Positions 1-9,764 of a DNA stretch of 14,016 nt are shown in pieces. A program made the translations under genes and the position numbers. Position 1 is the stretch's first letter. Every line of letters starts with the position of its first letter. The notes below the pieces were generated by a model that made no database searches, was not told where the DNA came from, and was given only the letters and a program-made list of their open reading frames with translations. The stretch comes from Thioalkalivibrio sp. (GTDB lineage: Bacteria > Pseudomonadota > Gammaproteobacteria > Ectothiorhodospirales > Ectothiorhodospiraceae). The stretch spans positions 1-14,016 of the forward strand of contig SKQM01000130.1 in the NCBI GenBank assembly GCA_007119005.1. The letters run 5' to 3'.

Positions 1-1903
1 CGGCCAGCTCCAGCAGGCGCTCCGTCGCATCCGGGCGGCGGTTCAGCACCACGTCTTCCACCGCCTCTTTCAGTTCCGGCTCGATTTCGTCGTAGACGGC
101 GAGCTGGCCGGCGTTCACGATCCCCATGTCCATCCCGGCCCGGATCGCGTGGTACAGGAACACCGCGTGGATCGCCTCCCGCACCGAGTCGTTGCCGCGG
201 AAGGAGAAGGACACGTTGGAAACGCCGCCCGAGACCAGCGCATGCGGCAGCTTCTGCTTGATCCTGCCGGTCGCCTCGATGAAATCGACGCCGTAGTTGT
301 CGTGCTCCTCGATGCCGGTCGCGATCGCGAAGATGTTCGGGTCGAAGATGATGTCCTCGGCGGGGAAGCCGATCTGCTCGGTCAGGATGCGGTACGCACG
401 CTCGCAGATTTCCACCTTGCGTTGCTGGGTGTCGGCCTGGCCCTGCTCGTCGAAGGCCATCACGATCACGGCGGCGCCATAGCGGCGCACCAGCCGGGCC
501 TGCTCGATGAAGTTCTTCTCGCCCTCCTTCAGCGAAATCGAGTTCACCACGCCCTTGCCCTGGATGCACTTGAGGCCGGCTTCGAGGATCTCCCACTTGG
601 AGGAGTCGATCATCACCGGCACCCGCGCAATGTCCGGCTCGGCCGCGGCGAGGCTCAGGAAGCGCCGCATCGCGCCGAGCGAGTCCAGCATCCCCTCGTC
701 CATGTTCACGTCGATGATCTGCGCGCCGTTCTCGACCTGGTCGGCGGCCACCTCGAGCGCGGTCTCGTAGTCCTCGTCGCGGATCAGGCGCGCGAAGCGC
801 TTGCTGCCGGTCACGTTGGTGCGCTCGCCGACGTTCACGAACAGGGAGTCGGCGGTGATGTTCAGCGGCTCCAGGCCGGACAGGCGACAGGCCGGCTCGA
901 TCACGGGGATCGGGCGCGGCGGATGCGCTGCCACCGACTCGGCGATCGCGCGAATGTGCGCGGGCGTGGTACCGCAGCAGCCGCCGACGATGTTCAGAAA
1001 GCCCGAGGCGGCCCATTCGCCAATCTCGGTCGCCATCTGTTCCGGGGTTTCGTCGTACTCCCCAAACTCGTTCGGCAACCCGGCGTTCGGGTGCGCGGAC
1101 ACGGGCACGTCGGCGATGTGCGCCAATTCCTCGACGTACTGACGCAGCTCCTTCGCGCCCAACGCGCAGTTCAGGCCGAACGACAGCGGTTGCGCGTGGC
1201 GCAGGCTGTTCCAGAACGCCTCGGTGGTCTGCCCGGACAACGTACGCCCGGAAGCGTCGGTGATCGTCCCCGAAATCATCACCGGCACGCGCTGGCCGGT
1301 CTCCTCGAACAGCGTCTCCAGCGCGAACACCGCCGCCTTCGCGTTCAAGGTGTCGAACACGGTCTCGATCAGCAGCAGGTCGGCACCGCCCTCGATCAGC
1401 GCGGCGGCCGACTCGCGGTAATTCGCAACCAGCGTGTCGAAGTCGACGTTGCGGAAACCCGGATCGTTCACGTCGGGGGAGATGCTCGCGGTGCGGTTGG
1501 TGGGCCCGAGCACTCCGGCGACGAAGCGCGGCCGCTCCGGCGTCTTCGCGGTCCACTCGTCGGCGACCCGGCGCGCAAGCTGCGCGGCCTCCCGGTTCAG
1601 CTCCGGGACCAGATCCTCCATCGCGTAGTCGGCCATCGCGATGCGCGTGCCGTTGAAAGTGTTGGTCTCGAGGATATCGGCGCCGGCCGCGAGGTAGTCG
1701 CCGTGGATCGCGGCAATCACGTCCGGGCGGGTCAGCGTCAGCAGGTCGTTGTTGCCCTTGAGGTCGCTTGGCCAGTCCGCGAAGCGCTCGCCGCGGTAGT
1801 CGGCCTCCTCCAGCCGGTAGGACTGGATCATCGTCCCCATCGCGCCGTCCAGGATCAGGATGCGCTCGGCCAGGGCCTGCTCGATCTGCTGCTTTCGTTC
1901 CAT
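1..1903 (-). CDS. metH: Cobalamin-dependent methionine synthase, N-terminal part (cut by window edge)
   Basis: Transfers the methyl group of 5-methyltetrahydrofolate to homocysteine through methylcobalamin in the cytoplasm, the last step of methionine synthesis. About 634 codons are present, reading leftward out of the window. The family is usually about 1,200 residues, so the cobalamin and reactivation domains lie outside. Residues 1 to about 325 are the homocysteine-binding barrel, opening with [11 protein letters not shown] and carrying the three zinc-ligand cysteines at C246 (FGLNCALG) and C309/C310 (GGCCGTTP). The pterin-binding barrel follows, with [24 protein letters not shown] and [13 protein letters not shown], then the start of the B12 cap region. 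The ATG at 1901-1903 gives the usual [23 protein letters not shown] beginning in spirit and follows an AGG about 9 nt upstream. All expected motifs are intact. Identification is very secure. Confidence 0.97.
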   Translation of the reverse strand, partial: MERKQQIEQALAERILILDGAMGTMIQSYRLEEADYRGERFADWPSDLKGNNDLLTLTRPDVIAAIHGDYLAAGADILETNTFNGTRIAMADYAMEDLVPELNREAAQLARRVADEWTAKTPERPRFVAGVLGPTNRTASISPDVNDPGFRNVDFDTLVANYRESAAALIEGGADLLLIETVFDTLNAKAAVFALETLFEETGQRVPVMISGTITDASGRTLSGQTTEAFWNSLRHAQPLSFGLNCALGAKELRQYVEELAHIADVPVSAHPNAGLPNEFGEYDETPEQMATEIGEWAASGFLNIVGGCCGTTPAHIRAIAESVAAHPPRPIPVIEPACRLSGLEPLNITADSLFVNVGERTNVTGSKRFARLIRDEDYETALEVAADQVENGAQIIDVNMDEGMLDSLGAMRRFLSLAAAEPDIARVPVMIDSSKWEILEAGLKCIQGKGVVNSISLKEGEKNFIEQARLVRRYGAAVIVMAFDEQGQADTQQRKVEICERAYRILTEQIGFPAEDIIFDPNIFAIATGIEEHDNYGVDFIEATGRIKQKLPHALVSGGVSNVSFSFRGNDSVREAIHAVFLYHAIRAGMDMGIVNAGQLAVYDEIEPELKEAVEDVVLNRRPDATERLLELA

Positions 1904-1925
1904 TACCGCGAACCTGTTTCGGCGA

Positions 1926-1945
1926 ACTGCACAAAATACCACAGG
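1926..1945 (-). promoter_or_regulatory. Putative extended -10 promoter for metH
   Basis: Read on the minus strand, 1941-1933 is TGG-TATTTT, an extended -10 (TGn followed by a TATAAT-like hexamer), in an otherwise very GC-rich gap. Transcription would start near 1926, leaving a leader of only about 23 nt. That is too short for a cobalamin, SAM or SAH riboswitch. No convincing -35 is visible, as is common for extended -10 promoters. The call rests on pattern only. Confidence 0.45.
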
Positions 1946-2074
1946 CCCGGCACCCGCCCGCGCGGACACACCCGGCCCGTGCCTTTGCCAAGTCCATGGG
2001 GCGCGCCGGCCTAACGGCGCTTGCCACAGGCCGCGGGAGCCCTCTCCCGCACCGGCCGCACGCCGTGTCACCAT

Positions 2075-2797
2075 ATGACCATGCGCAACACCCCGATCCA
2101 GTGGTATCTCACCGCGCCCCAGAACTGCCCCTATCTCGAGGGCCGGGAGATGCAGACGGTACTGGCGGACCCGGCCGCCAGCCTCGGCGCCCCGCGCTAC
2201 GGCCACCTGCTTGCGGAAGGCTTCCGGCGCAGCGGGCGCTTCGTGTACCGGCACCATTGTCCAGCCTGCTCTGCCTGTGTCCCGGTGCGCGTGCCGGTGG
2301 ACCAATTCCGCCCCGATCGCTCCCAGCGCCGCTGCCTGCACCGCAACAGCGACCTGCAACTGCAGATCACCGCCGTGCCCGACCTCGACGAGCACATGGC
2401 ACTCTTCCGGCGCTACCTGCTGGCGCGCCACCCCGGCGGCGGCATGGACGCGCTGACGCCGGACGACTACGCCGACATGCTCAGCGACCGCCACAGCGAC
2501 GTGTTCCTGATCGAGTGCCGCCTCGGCGGAGATCTGCTGTGCGTCGCAGTCACCGACGCGACGCCGGACGGTTTGTCGGCAATGTACACCTTCTTCGATC
2601 TCGATCACGGCCGCCGCAGCCTCGGCAGCTACGCCATCCTGCTGCAGATCGGAGAGACGCTGCGCCGCGGCCTGCCGCACCTCTACCTGGGCTACTGGAT
2701 CCCCGACTCGCCCAAAATGGCCTACAAGACCCGCTTCCAGCCCTGCGAGGGTCTGGCAGGCGGCGCGTGGCGGCCCTTGGTGAACAAAAGTGGCTGA
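2075..2797 (+). CDS. bpt: Aspartate/glutamate leucyltransferase (Bpt/Ate family)
   Basis: Leucyl-tRNA-dependent N-terminal aminoacyltransferase that adds leucine to proteins starting with Asp or Glu, marking them for ClpS/ClpAP degradation (N-degron route). The product is 240 aa, normal for the bacterial family. The N-terminal domain has QNCPYLEGR around C18 and the cysteine cluster C62-P-A-C65-S-A-C68 followed by VPVRVPV, all typical of the ATE N-terminal domain. The C-terminal GNAT-like part has [22 protein letters not shown] and [20 protein letters not shown] chose ATG 2075 because it gives the usual short leader before IQWYLT. ATG 2081 is possible. An upstream TTG at 2021 would add unrelated residues. 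No clear Shine-Dalgarno precedes either ATG. In many relatives the gene sits beside aat and infA, but here it stands alone between metH and purH. Whether the specificity is leucyl (Bpt) or arginyl (Ate) is inferred from taxonomy. Confidence 0.95.
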   Translation: MTMRNTPIQWYLTAPQNCPYLEGREMQTVLADPAASLGAPRYGHLLAEGFRRSGRFVYRHHCPACSACVPVRVPVDQFRPDRSQRRCLHRNSDLQLQITAVPDLDEHMALFRRYLLARHPGGGMDALTPDDYADMLSDRHSDVFLIECRLGGDLLCVAVTDATPDGLSAMYTFFDLDHGRRSLGSYAILLQIGETLRRGLPHLYLGYWIPDSPKMAYKTRFQPCEGLAGGAWRPLVNKSG

Positions 2798-2809
2798 AGC
2801 GCAAGGGGT

Positions 2810-2818
2810 TGGTATACT
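2810..2818 (+). promoter_or_regulatory. Extended -10 promoter for purHD
   Basis: The 49-bp gap between bpt and purH contains TGGTATACT: a TG at 2810-2811 one base before TATACT (2813-2818), which matches TATAAT at five of six positions. Transcription would begin near 2825, giving a leader of about 22 nt that contains the purH ribosome binding site (CAGGGGG, 2834-2840). No good -35 is present 17 bp upstream, which the extended -10 can compensate for. It implies purH-purD can be transcribed independently of bpt. Confidence 0.55.
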
Positions 2819-2846
2819 TGGGGGCTTTGCCGCCAGGGGGCCTTGC

Positions 2847-4412
2847 ATGTCCGATTCCCGACCCGTCCGCCGCGCGCTGCTGTCGGTCTCCGACAAGACC
2901 GGCGCCGTCGAACTTGCGCGTGTGCTGCAGGCGCAGGGCGCTGAACTGCTGTCCACCGGCGGTACCGCGAAACTGCTGGCCGAGCATGGGCTTCCGGTGA
3001 CCGAGGTGTCCCGGCACACCGACTTCCCGGAGATCATGGACGGCCGGGTGAAGACGCTGCACCCGAAGATCCACGGCGGGCTGCTCGGCCGGCGCGGGAC
3101 CGACGACGCGGTGATGTCCGAGCAGGGCATCGCACCAATCGACCTGCTGGTCGTGAACCTCTACCCGTTCGAGGCCACGGTGGCCCGCCCCGGCTGTACG
3201 CTGGAGGAGGCGATCGAGAACATCGACATCGGCGGGCCGGCGATGCTCCGTGCGGCGGCGAAGAACTTCCGCGACGTGACGGTCGCGACCGACCCGACAC
3301 AATACCCGGAGATCGTTCAGGCGCTGCAGCAGGAGCAGGCGATCCCGGCCGTACTGCGTTTCCGGCTCGCGGTCGCCGCTTTCGACCACGTGGCCCGCTA
3401 CGATGCCGCGATCAGCAACCACCTCTCCGCGCTGGACGAAACCGGACAGCCGGCCGGCTTCCCTGGCCAGCTGAACCTGGGCTACACGAAGGCCGACGAC
3501 CTGCGCTACGGCGAGAACCCGCACCAGTCCGCGGCCTTCTACCGCGAGATCCGGCCGGCCCCCGGCACGCTGGCAAGCTTCCGCCAGCTGCAGGGCAAGG
3601 CGCTGAGCTACAACAACCTCGCCGACGCAGACGCCGCCTGGGAGTGCGTACGCCAGTTCGAGGGTCCGGCCTGCGTGATCGTGAAGCACGCGAACCCCTG
3701 CGGCGTCGCACTCGCGCAGAGCCCGCTGATGGCCTACGAGCGCGCGTTCCAGACCGACCCGACGTCGGCGTTCGGCGGCATCATCGCGTTCAACCGACCG
3801 CTGGACGGCGACACCGCACAGGCGATCGTCAGCCGGCAGTTCGTCGAGGTGATCATCGCGCCGGAGATCACGCCTGCCGCGCTGCGGGCGACCGCGGCGA
3901 AGGGTAACGTGCGGGTGCTCGAGATCCCGGCGGCAGCGGTGCCGGCGGGACTGGATTTCAAGCGCATCGGCGGCGGGCTGCTGGTGCAGGACGCGGATAC
4001 CGGCAGCCTCGCGCAGGTGGAGCTGCGTTGCGTCACCGAACGCGCACCTGCGGAGCAGGAGTCGCGCGACCTGCGCTTCGCCTGGCAGGTCGCCAAGTAC
4101 GTGAAGTCGAACGCGATCGTCTACGTGCGCGACGAGCAGACGGTGGGCGTCGGCGCCGGCCAGATGAGCCGCGTGTATTCCGCGAAGATCGCCGGCATCA
4201 AGGCCGCCGACGAGGGCCTGCGGGTACCTGGCAGCGTGATGGCCTCCGATGCCTTCTTCCCCTTCCGCGACGGCATCGACGCCGCCGCCGAGGCCGGCAT
4301 CACCGCGGTGATCCAGCCCGGGGGCTCGATGCGCGACGCCGAGGTGATTGCCGCCGCGAACGAGCACGGCATCGCGATGCTGTTCACCGGCATGCGCCAC
4401 TTCCGGCACTGA
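2847..4412 (+). CDS. purH: Bifunctional AICAR formyltransferase / IMP cyclohydrolase
   Basis: Catalyses the last two steps of de novo IMP synthesis: formylation of AICAR with 10-formyltetrahydrofolate, then ring closure to IMP. The product is 521 aa, close to the usual 525-530. Residues 1 to about 200 form the MGS-like cyclohydrolase domain, with [28 protein letters not shown] and [16 protein letters not shown]. The formyltransferase domain follows with [30 protein letters not shown], the catalytic Lys280-His281 pair in [22 protein letters not shown] and [11 protein letters not shown], and ends in the classic [12 protein letters not shown]...[12 protein letters not shown] 2847 follows a purine-rich CAGGGGG at a spacing of 6. 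An upstream in-frame GTG at 2790 would overlap bpt and lacks family support. purD starts 10 bp after the stop, so the two are almost certainly one operon. All key residues are intact. Confidence 0.98.
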   Translation: MSDSRPVRRALLSVSDKTGAVELARVLQAQGAELLSTGGTAKLLAEHGLPVTEVSRHTDFPEIMDGRVKTLHPKIHGGLLGRRGTDDAVMSEQGIAPIDLLVVNLYPFEATVARPGCTLEEAIENIDIGGPAMLRAAAKNFRDVTVATDPTQYPEIVQALQQEQAIPAVLRFRLAVAAFDHVARYDAAISNHLSALDETGQPAGFPGQLNLGYTKADDLRYGENPHQSAAFYREIRPAPGTLASFRQLQGKALSYNNLADADAAWECVRQFEGPACVIVKHANPCGVALAQSPLMAYERAFQTDPTSAFGGIIAFNRPLDGDTAQAIVSRQFVEVIIAPEITPAALRATAAKGNVRVLEIPAAAVPAGLDFKRIGGGLLVQDADTGSLAQVELRCVTERAPAEQESRDLRFAWQVAKYVKSNAIVYVRDEQTVGVGAGQMSRVYSAKIAGIKAADEGLRVPGSVMASDAFFPFRDGIDAAAEAGITAVIQPGGSMRDAEVIAAANEHGIAMLFTGMRHFRH

Positions 4413-4422
4413 GGAGACAGCG

Positions 4423-5706
4423 ATGAACGTACTGGTGGTGGGCGGCGGTGGCCGCGAGCATGCGCTGGCGTGGAAGCTGGCCCAGTCGCCACGGGTGAGC
4501 CGCGTGCTGGTGGCACCGGGGAATGCAGGCACCGCGATCGAACCCAAGTGCGAAAACGTCGCGGTGAGCGCCACGGACATCGACGCGTTGCTCGCGCTGG
4601 CCGAGCGCGAGGGCGTGGCCTTCACCGTGGTCGGCCCCGAAGCGCCGCTGGTGGCCGGCATCGTCGACACCTTCAGGGCTGGCGGGCAGCGCATTTTCGG
4701 CCCCAGCGCCAACGCCGCGCAGCTGGAGGGTTCCAAGGCGTTCGCAAAGGACTTCATGCAGCGCCATGGCATCCCGACCGCCGCCTATGGGAGCTTCACC
4801 GACATCGACCAGGCCGAGGCCTTCATCCGCACCCACGGTGCACCGATCGTGGTCAAGGCCGACGGGCTCGCGGCCGGAAAAGGCGTGATCCTCGCGCAGA
4901 CCGAGGCCGAGGCCATCACGGCCGTGCGCGACATGCTGGCCGGCAACGCCTTCGGTCGCGCGGGCCACCGGGTGGTGATCGAGGAATTCCTGACTGGCGA
5001 GGAGGCGAGCTTCATCTGCATGATCGATGGCGAGCACGTGCTGCCGCTGGCCAGCTCGCAGGACCACAAGGCGCGCGACGACGGCGATCGTGGCCCGAAC
5101 ACCGGCGGCATGGGGGCCTACTCCCCCGCGCCGGTGGTAACCCCGGAGCTGCACCGGCGTCTGCTGGCCGAAGTGATCGAGCCCACGCTGCAGGGCATGA
5201 AGACCGAGGGCGAGCGCTACACCGGCTTCCTGTACGCGGGGGTAATGGTGGACCCGCAGGGCAATCCGAAGGTGCTGGAGTTCAACTGCCGATTCGGCGA
5301 CCCCGAGACCCAGCCGATCCTGATGCGCCTCGACAGCGACCTCGCTGACATGGTGGAGGCGGCGATCGATGGCCGCCTGGACACGATCGAGCCGGACTGG
5401 GACGAGCGTGTCGCACTCGGCGTGGTGCTGGCGGCCGGCGGCTATCCTTTGGACTACCGCAAGGGGGACCCGATCCAGGGTCTCGACGCAGCCAACAGCG
5501 ACACCAGCCGCGTGTTCCACGCCGGCACCCGGCGCCTCGAAGACGGCACCGTGGTCACCGACGGCGGCCGTGTGCTCTGCGTGGTGGGCCTCGGCTCAGA
5601 TTTCCGGACAGCGCAGCAGAATGCCTACCAGGCCTCGCGCATGATCCGATTCGACGATATATTCTTTCGGACCGACATTGGCTATCGTGCGCTGGAACGT
5701 TCCTGA
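4423..5706 (+). CDS. purD: Phosphoribosylamine--glycine ligase (GAR synthetase)
   Basis: ATP-dependent ligation of glycine to 5-phosphoribosylamine, the second step of purine synthesis. The product is 427 aa, matching the family. The N-terminal domain starts [19 protein letters not shown]. The ATP-grasp core shows [13 protein letters not shown] (Lys145), [31 protein letters not shown], and the metal-binding strand [13 protein letters not shown]. The C-terminal domain ends with [24 protein letters not shown] 4423 is set by a GAGGAG at 4411-4416 that overlaps the purH stop, so translation is probably coupled. A purHD pair is standard in Gammaproteobacteria. A perfect GGAACGTTCC palindrome covers the last codons (5694-5703) but does not look like a terminator. 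Confidence 0.98.
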   Translation: MNVLVVGGGGREHALAWKLAQSPRVSRVLVAPGNAGTAIEPKCENVAVSATDIDALLALAEREGVAFTVVGPEAPLVAGIVDTFRAGGQRIFGPSANAAQLEGSKAFAKDFMQRHGIPTAAYGSFTDIDQAEAFIRTHGAPIVVKADGLAAGKGVILAQTEAEAITAVRDMLAGNAFGRAGHRVVIEEFLTGEEASFICMIDGEHVLPLASSQDHKARDDGDRGPNTGGMGAYSPAPVVTPELHRRLLAEVIEPTLQGMKTEGERYTGFLYAGVMVDPQGNPKVLEFNCRFGDPETQPILMRLDSDLADMVEAAIDGRLDTIEPDWDERVALGVVLAAGGYPLDYRKGDPIQGLDAANSDTSRVFHAGTRRLEDGTVVTDGGRVLCVVGLGSDFRTAQQNAYQASRMIRFDDIFFRTDIGYRALERS

Positions 5707-5766
5707 GCTTGACCGGAACGCTGACGGCCGCAGGCCTCCCACGACCATCCACCGGAGGTCCATGCG

Positions 5767-8268
5767 ATGAGCGCAGCACCTGACGATCTCAACCCGCGGC
5801 ACCACCTGTCGCCACTGGCCTGCGACAGTGACAGCCTGCGCCAGTCGATCCGTGACGCGCTGGTCCGGGTGGTCGGCAAGGACCCCGATCTCGCGACCCC
5901 GCGCGACTGGCTGAACGCGGTGTCCTTCGCGATCCGGGAACGGATCATCGAACGTCGCGTGGTCACCCGCAGGCAGTTTGCCGAGGAGGACGTGAAGCGG
6001 GTCTTCTACCTCTCGATGGAATACCTGATCGGGCGCATGCTCGAGGCGAACCTGCGCAACATGGGTGTCTTCGAGGCCACCAAGGAGGCGCTCGCGGAAC
6101 TGGGCGTCGATTTCCGCGAGATCGCCCGCCTGGAAGAGGACGCGGCGCTGGGCAACGGCGGCCTCGGCCGGCTCGCGGCCTGCATCCTCGAGTCGATGGC
6201 CACGCAGGGGTATCCCGGCTACGGCTACGGCATCCGCTACGAATTCGGGATGTTCCAGCAGCACATCGAGCACTTCCGCCAGGTCGAACATCCGGACACC
6301 TGGCTGCGCTACGGCAACCCCTGGGAGTTTCCCCGCCCGGAGAAAATCTTCCCGGTGCGCTTCTACGGCTACGTGGTCGAGCACCACGAGCAGGACGGCG
6401 AGAACTGCTACACCTGGGAGGAGGGCGAGGAAGTCATCGCGATGGCCTACGACTATCCGACCGCCGGCTACCAGCGGCGCAACGTGAACAACCTCCGCCT
6501 GTGGGCAGCGAAGCCGACGCGGGATTTCGACCTGCGCTACTTCAACGAGGGCGATTACATCCGCGCGGTTGCCGACAAGAACGAGTCCGAAACCATCTCG
6601 ATGGTGCTGTACCCGAACGACGTCACCGCGATCGGCAAGGAACTGCGGCTGAAACAGGAGTACTTCTTCGTCTCCGCCTCGCTGCAGGACATCCTCGACC
6701 GCCACCTGAAGCTGGGTTACGAGCTTTCGGCACTGGCGGACAAGGTGGCGATCCAGCTGAACGACACCCACCCCGCGATCGCGGTGGCCGAACTGATGCG
6801 GCTGCTGGTCGACCAGCACCGGGTGCCCTGGCACCATGCCTGGGACATCACGCGCAACGTGTTCGCCTACACCAACCACACCCTGATGCCCGAGGCATTG
6901 GAAACCTGGCCGGTCGCGCTGATGGAGCGCGTACTGCCCCGGCACATGCTGATCATCTATCGCATCAACCACGACTTCCTGGAGGAAGTGCGCCACCGAT
7001 TCCCCGGCGAACACGACCTGCTGGGCCGGTTGTCAATCATCGACGAGGACCACGGGCGACGGGTGCGCATGGCGCATCTGGCCGTGGTCGGCTCGCACAA
7101 GGTCAACGGCGTCGCTGCATTGCATACCAACCTGCTGAAGGAGACGCTGTTTGCCGACTTCAACCGGGTGTGGCCCGAGCGCTTCATCAACGTGACCAAC
7201 GGCGTGACGCCGCGCCTGTGGATGATCCAGGCGAACCCGCCGCTGACCGCGCTGATCGATTCCCGCATCGGCACCGACTGGAAATACGATCTCGACCGCC
7301 TGAAGCAGTTCACGCCCTACGCCTCCGACGAGAAGACCCGGGCGGCCTTCCTCGAGGTCAAGCGGCAGAACAAGGAGCGGCTGGCGGGTCTGGTGAAGAA
7401 GCGCACCGGCATCGAGATCCGCGCGGACGTAATGTACGACGTGCAGATCAAGCGCATCCACGAATACAAGCGCCAGCTGCTGAAGCTGCTGCATGTGATC
7501 GAACTGTACCAGCGCATCCGCGACGGCGAGGAGGTGCTGCCCCGGGTGGTGCTGTTCGCGGGCAAGGCGGCGCCCGGCTACCAGCGCGCCAAGAACATCA
7601 TCGAGGTCATCAACGAGGTCGCTGACATCATCAACAACGACCCGATGGTCGGCGATCGCCTGAAGTGCGTGTTCTTCCCGAACTACGAGGTGAGTTCGGC
7701 CGCAATCATCATCCCGGCCGCCGACCTGTCGCAGCAGATCTCCACCGCCGGATTCGAGGCCTCGGGTACCGGCAACATGAAGCTGGCGCTGAACGGCGCG
7801 TTGACGATTGGCACGCTGGACGGAGCGAACATCGAGATCCGCGACGCAGTGGACGAGGAAAACATCTTCATCTTCGGGATGACCGCACGCCAGGTCGCCG
7901 AACACCGCGCCGCCCACGTACCGCCGAGTTCGCACCTGGACTCCCACCCGCGCCTGCGCTCGATCGTCGATGCCTTCCGCACCGGATTCTTCGCGAACGG
8001 TGGTCGTGCGCTGCACGCGCAACTGGCGAGCTATCTGCTCGAGGAAGACCCGTTTTTCGTGCTCGCCGACTACGCGGCCTACAGCGAGGCCAGCAACCGG
8101 GCGGACCACCTGTACCTGGATCCCGACGCCTGGGCCGAGGCGGCGCTGCTGAACATTGCGCGCATGAGCTACTTCTCGATCGACCGGACGGTGCGCGAGT
8201 ACGCGGAGCACATCTGGGACGTGCTGCCCGAGCCGGTGCAGGCCCCCTGCCCGCCGCCGGGCAACTGA
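5767..8268 (+). CDS. glgP: Glycogen/alpha-glucan phosphorylase (GT35)
   Basis: PLP-dependent phosphorolysis of alpha-1,4-glucans to glucose-1-phosphate. The product is 833 aa, typical for the family (about 800-850). The N-terminal half has FYLSMEYLIGRML, GNGGLGRLAACILESMAT starting at G129, and GYGIRYEFGMF. The middle has QLNDTHPAIAVAELMR, YTNHTLMPEALE and VNGVAALHTNLLK. The C-terminal half has IKRIHEYKRQLL, FAGKAAPGY and the PLP site EASGTGNMKLALNGALTIGT, with the Schiff-base lysine at K672. ATG 5767 follows a strong GGAGGT at 5754-5759 with a spacing of 7. A second ATG at 5762 would be a two-codon frame (ATG CGA TGA) too close to the Shine-Dalgarno. The 60-bp gap after purD leaves open whether it is read through or has its own promoter, and I see none that convinces. 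No other glycogen gene is in the window. Substrate preference (glycogen versus maltodextrin) cannot be told from sequence. Confidence 0.96.
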   Translation: MSAAPDDLNPRHHLSPLACDSDSLRQSIRDALVRVVGKDPDLATPRDWLNAVSFAIRERIIERRVVTRRQFAEEDVKRVFYLSMEYLIGRMLEANLRNMGVFEATKEALAELGVDFREIARLEEDAALGNGGLGRLAACILESMATQGYPGYGYGIRYEFGMFQQHIEHFRQVEHPDTWLRYGNPWEFPRPEKIFPVRFYGYVVEHHEQDGENCYTWEEGEEVIAMAYDYPTAGYQRRNVNNLRLWAAKPTRDFDLRYFNEGDYIRAVADKNESETISMVLYPNDVTAIGKELRLKQEYFFVSASLQDILDRHLKLGYELSALADKVAIQLNDTHPAIAVAELMRLLVDQHRVPWHHAWDITRNVFAYTNHTLMPEALETWPVALMERVLPRHMLIIYRINHDFLEEVRHRFPGEHDLLGRLSIIDEDHGRRVRMAHLAVVGSHKVNGVAALHTNLLKETLFADFNRVWPERFINVTNGVTPRLWMIQANPPLTALIDSRIGTDWKYDLDRLKQFTPYASDEKTRAAFLEVKRQNKERLAGLVKKRTGIEIRADVMYDVQIKRIHEYKRQLLKLLHVIELYQRIRDGEEVLPRVVLFAGKAAPGYQRAKNIIEVINEVADIINNDPMVGDRLKCVFFPNYEVSSAAIIIPAADLSQQISTAGFEASGTGNMKLALNGALTIGTLDGANIEIRDAVDEENIFIFGMTARQVAEHRAAHVPPSSHLDSHPRLRSIVDAFRTGFFANGGRALHAQLASYLLEEDPFFVLADYAAYSEASNRADHLYLDPDAWAEAALLNIARMSYFSIDRTVREYAEHIWDVLPEPVQAPCPPPGN

Positions 8269-8274
8269 GAGCGC

Positions 8275-8312
8275 CGCCCTCCGCCCCTCGGGCGCGCAAG
8301 CGGGGGAGGGCG
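8275..8312 (+). terminator. Hairpin terminator between convergent glgP and rimO
   Basis: CGCCCTCC (8275-8282) pairs perfectly with GGAGGGCG (8305-8312), and three more G-C pairs are possible past a single bulged G. A GC-rich loop lies between, and ATTTCT follows on the plus strand. The stem is strong and sits only a few bases past the glgP stop and just beyond the rimO stop. It can therefore plausibly serve both strands, although only the plus side has a short T-rich tail. Confidence 0.6.
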
Positions 8313-8317
8313 ATTTC

Positions 8318-9634
8318 TCAGACCACCCGCGCGAACAGATCGTGCTCCGTCGCGCCGGTGATCTCGACCTCGAGAAAGCTGCCGGCAGGGGCATCGGCAC
8401 CCTCGACAACCACCACTCCGTCGATCTCCGGTGCATCCCCGCGCGAGCGGGCGATCAGCGCGCCGTCTGCGTCGCGTCCGTCCACCAGCACGGTCTCGCG
8501 GCCACCCAGACGGGCCTGCAATCGATCCGCACTGATGCCGGCCTGCGTCTGCATGAACGCCTCCAGCCGGGCCTGCTTCTCGGCCTCGGGTACCGCGCCC
8601 GGCAGCGCGTTCGCCGCCGCCCCTGCCACCGGGGAATAGGCGAACGCGCCGACGCGGTCCAGCTGCGCCTCGCGCAGGAAATCGAGCAGCGCGGCGAATT
8701 CCGCCTCGGTCTCACCGGGAAAACCGACGATGAAGGTCGAGCGCAGCACCAGCTCCGGCACCTGTTCGCGCCAGCGCCGGATGCGCTCCAGGACCCGCTC
8801 GGCCGCAGCGGGCCGCCGCATCGCCTTCAAGATGCGGGGGTGGCCGTGCTGCAGGGGCATGTCGAGATAGGGCAGCAGACGCCCCTCGGCCATCAGCGGG
8901 ATCAGGCGGTCGACGTGCGGATAGGGATACACGTAGTGCAGACGCACCCAGATCCCGAGTTCCCCCAGTGCCGCGGCCAGGTTCGTGATGTCCGAACGCA
9001 TCGGGCGCCCGTTCACGAAGCCGGTCCGGTAGCGCGCGTCGGCACCGTAGGCCGAGGTGTCCTGCGAGATCACCAGCAGCTCGCGCACCCCGGCTGTGGC
9101 CAGCCGTTCGGCCTCGCCGAGGATCTCGCCGATCGGGCGGCTGACCAGATCACCGCGCAGGCTCGGGATGATGCAGAAGCTGCAGCGGTGATTGCAGCCC
9201 TCGGAGATTTTCAGGTAGGCATAGTGTCGTGGGGTCAGCTTGATCCCCTGCGGGGGAACCAGGCTTGCGAAGGGGTCGTGGGGCGGTGGCAGCCGCTCGT
9301 GCACCGCTGCCATCACCTCCTCGAACGCCTGCGGACCGGTGACCGCCAGCACCTCCGGATACGCCTCCCGGATGCGCTCGGCGTCCCGGCCCAGGCAACC
9401 GGTCACGACCACCCTGCCATTCTCCGTCAGCGCCTCGCCGATCGCGTCCAGGGACTCGGCGATCGCGCTCTCGATGAAACCGCAGGTGTTGACCACCACG
9501 AGGTCGGCTCCCGCGTAGTCGGGCGCAATACCGTAGCCCTCGGCGCGCAGCCGGGACAGGATCTGCTCGGAATCGACCAGCGCCTTCGGGCAGCCCAGGC
9601 TGACGAAGCCGACGCGCGGCTCCGGGCTTGACAT
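8318..9634 (-). CDS. rimO: Ribosomal protein uS12 methylthiotransferase RimO
   Basis: Radical-SAM enzyme that adds a methylthio group to the conserved aspartate of ribosomal protein uS12. The product is 438 aa, versus about 440 in E. coli. The N-terminal UPF0004 domain starts [17 protein letters not shown] and supplies the auxiliary cluster ligands C15, C51 (VVNTCGFIE) and C80 (VTGCLG). The radical-SAM centre is C147-x3-C151-x2-C154 in [18 protein letters not shown], followed by [18 protein letters not shown] and [11 protein letters not shown]. The C-terminal TRAM domain ends at DLFARVV. The wording around the clusters is diagnostic of RimO rather than MiaB. The start is uncertain. ATG 9634 fits the family but has no Shine-Dalgarno. 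GTG 9652 has GGAG five bases upstream and would add six residues. GTG 9676 is also in frame. The gene is convergent with glgP and apparently monocistronic. Confidence 0.97.
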   Translation of the reverse strand: MSSPEPRVGFVSLGCPKALVDSEQILSRLRAEGYGIAPDYAGADLVVVNTCGFIESAIAESLDAIGEALTENGRVVVTGCLGRDAERIREAYPEVLAVTGPQAFEEVMAAVHERLPPPHDPFASLVPPQGIKLTPRHYAYLKISEGCNHRCSFCIIPSLRGDLVSRPIGEILGEAERLATAGVRELLVISQDTSAYGADARYRTGFVNGRPMRSDITNLAAALGELGIWVRLHYVYPYPHVDRLIPLMAEGRLLPYLDMPLQHGHPRILKAMRRPAAAERVLERIRRWREQVPELVLRSTFIVGFPGETEAEFAALLDFLREAQLDRVGAFAYSPVAGAAANALPGAVPEAEKQARLEAFMQTQAGISADRLQARLGGRETVLVDGRDADGALIARSRGDAPEIDGVVVVEGADAPAGSFLEVEITGATEHDLFARVV

Positions 9635-9644
9635 CTGCGCAGTC

Positions 9645-9653
9645 TTATTCACA
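9645..9653 (+). promoter_or_regulatory. DnaA-box-like 9-mer (TTATTCACA)
   Basis: TTATTCACA fits the relaxed DnaA-box consensus TTWTNCACA. It lies inside the ambiguous rimO start region and covers the candidate GTG at 9652, about 190 bp from the main box pair. Taken alone it could be chance. Its weight comes from the cluster. Confidence 0.35.
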
Positions 9654-9729
9654 GGGGCTCCGGCGATGCGTTTCACGTTCCGGACCCACGGCGTCAGGGC
9701 CGCGGGGCTCCATGAGACAAAAAACTTTC

Positions 9730-9752
9730 TTCATTCTTTTCATGCACTTCAT
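9730..9752 (+). repeat. Three TTCAT repeats at an exact 9-bp period
   Basis: TTCAT occurs at 9730, 9739 and 9748, each 9 bp apart, inside the most AT-rich block of the window. The bases between repeats are not conserved. The arrangement resembles short iterons or the unwinding-prone segment of an origin, but three 5-mers are thin evidence. The last copy overlaps the FNR-like dyad. Confidence 0.45.
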
Positions 9753-9764
9753 GATATCGATCAA
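9751..9764. promoter_or_regulatory. FNR/Anr-like binding site candidate
   Basis: ATGAT-ATCG-ATCAA matches the FNR/Anr consensus TTGAT-N4-ATCAA at nine of ten defined bases (the first T is A). The symmetric half-sites TGAT/ATCA are intact. It lies 117 bp from the rimO start and about 254 bp from rpmE. It is not at an obvious -41.5 position relative to a clear -10 on either side, so the target is unknown. Confidence 0.3.

Noticed and set aside
149..2014. Very long open frame on the plus strand, antisense to metH (about 620 codons)
   Set aside because: It is a mirror of metH in high-GC DNA. The translation is rich in Arg, His, Val and Gly, with no recognisable domain, and it opposes a clearly conserved gene.
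1904..2074. Possible SAH, SAM or cobalamin riboswitch before metH
   Set aside because: The predicted leader is about 23 nt, and no conserved riboswitch core or multi-stem structure is visible in the 171-bp divergent gap.
2799..2814. PurR-box resemblance before purH (GCGCAAGGGGTTGGTA)
   Set aside because: Only about nine of sixteen positions agree with the E. coli PurR consensus, and the right half-site is poor. Not enough to call an operator.
2550..4772. 740-codon open frame antisense to bpt, purH and purD
   Set aside because: It spans three conserved genes and their gaps on the other strand. Low-stop antisense frames are expected at this GC content.
5694..5720. GGAACGTTCC palindrome and following GGAACG at the end of purD
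   Set aside because: It could form a 6-bp stem, but no T-run follows and part of it is coding. Not a convincing terminator or operator.
5762..5770. Two-codon frame ATG CGA TGA overlapping the glgP start
   Set aside because: It begins only 2 nt after GGAGGT, too close for normal initiation. The real start at 5767 has ideal spacing.
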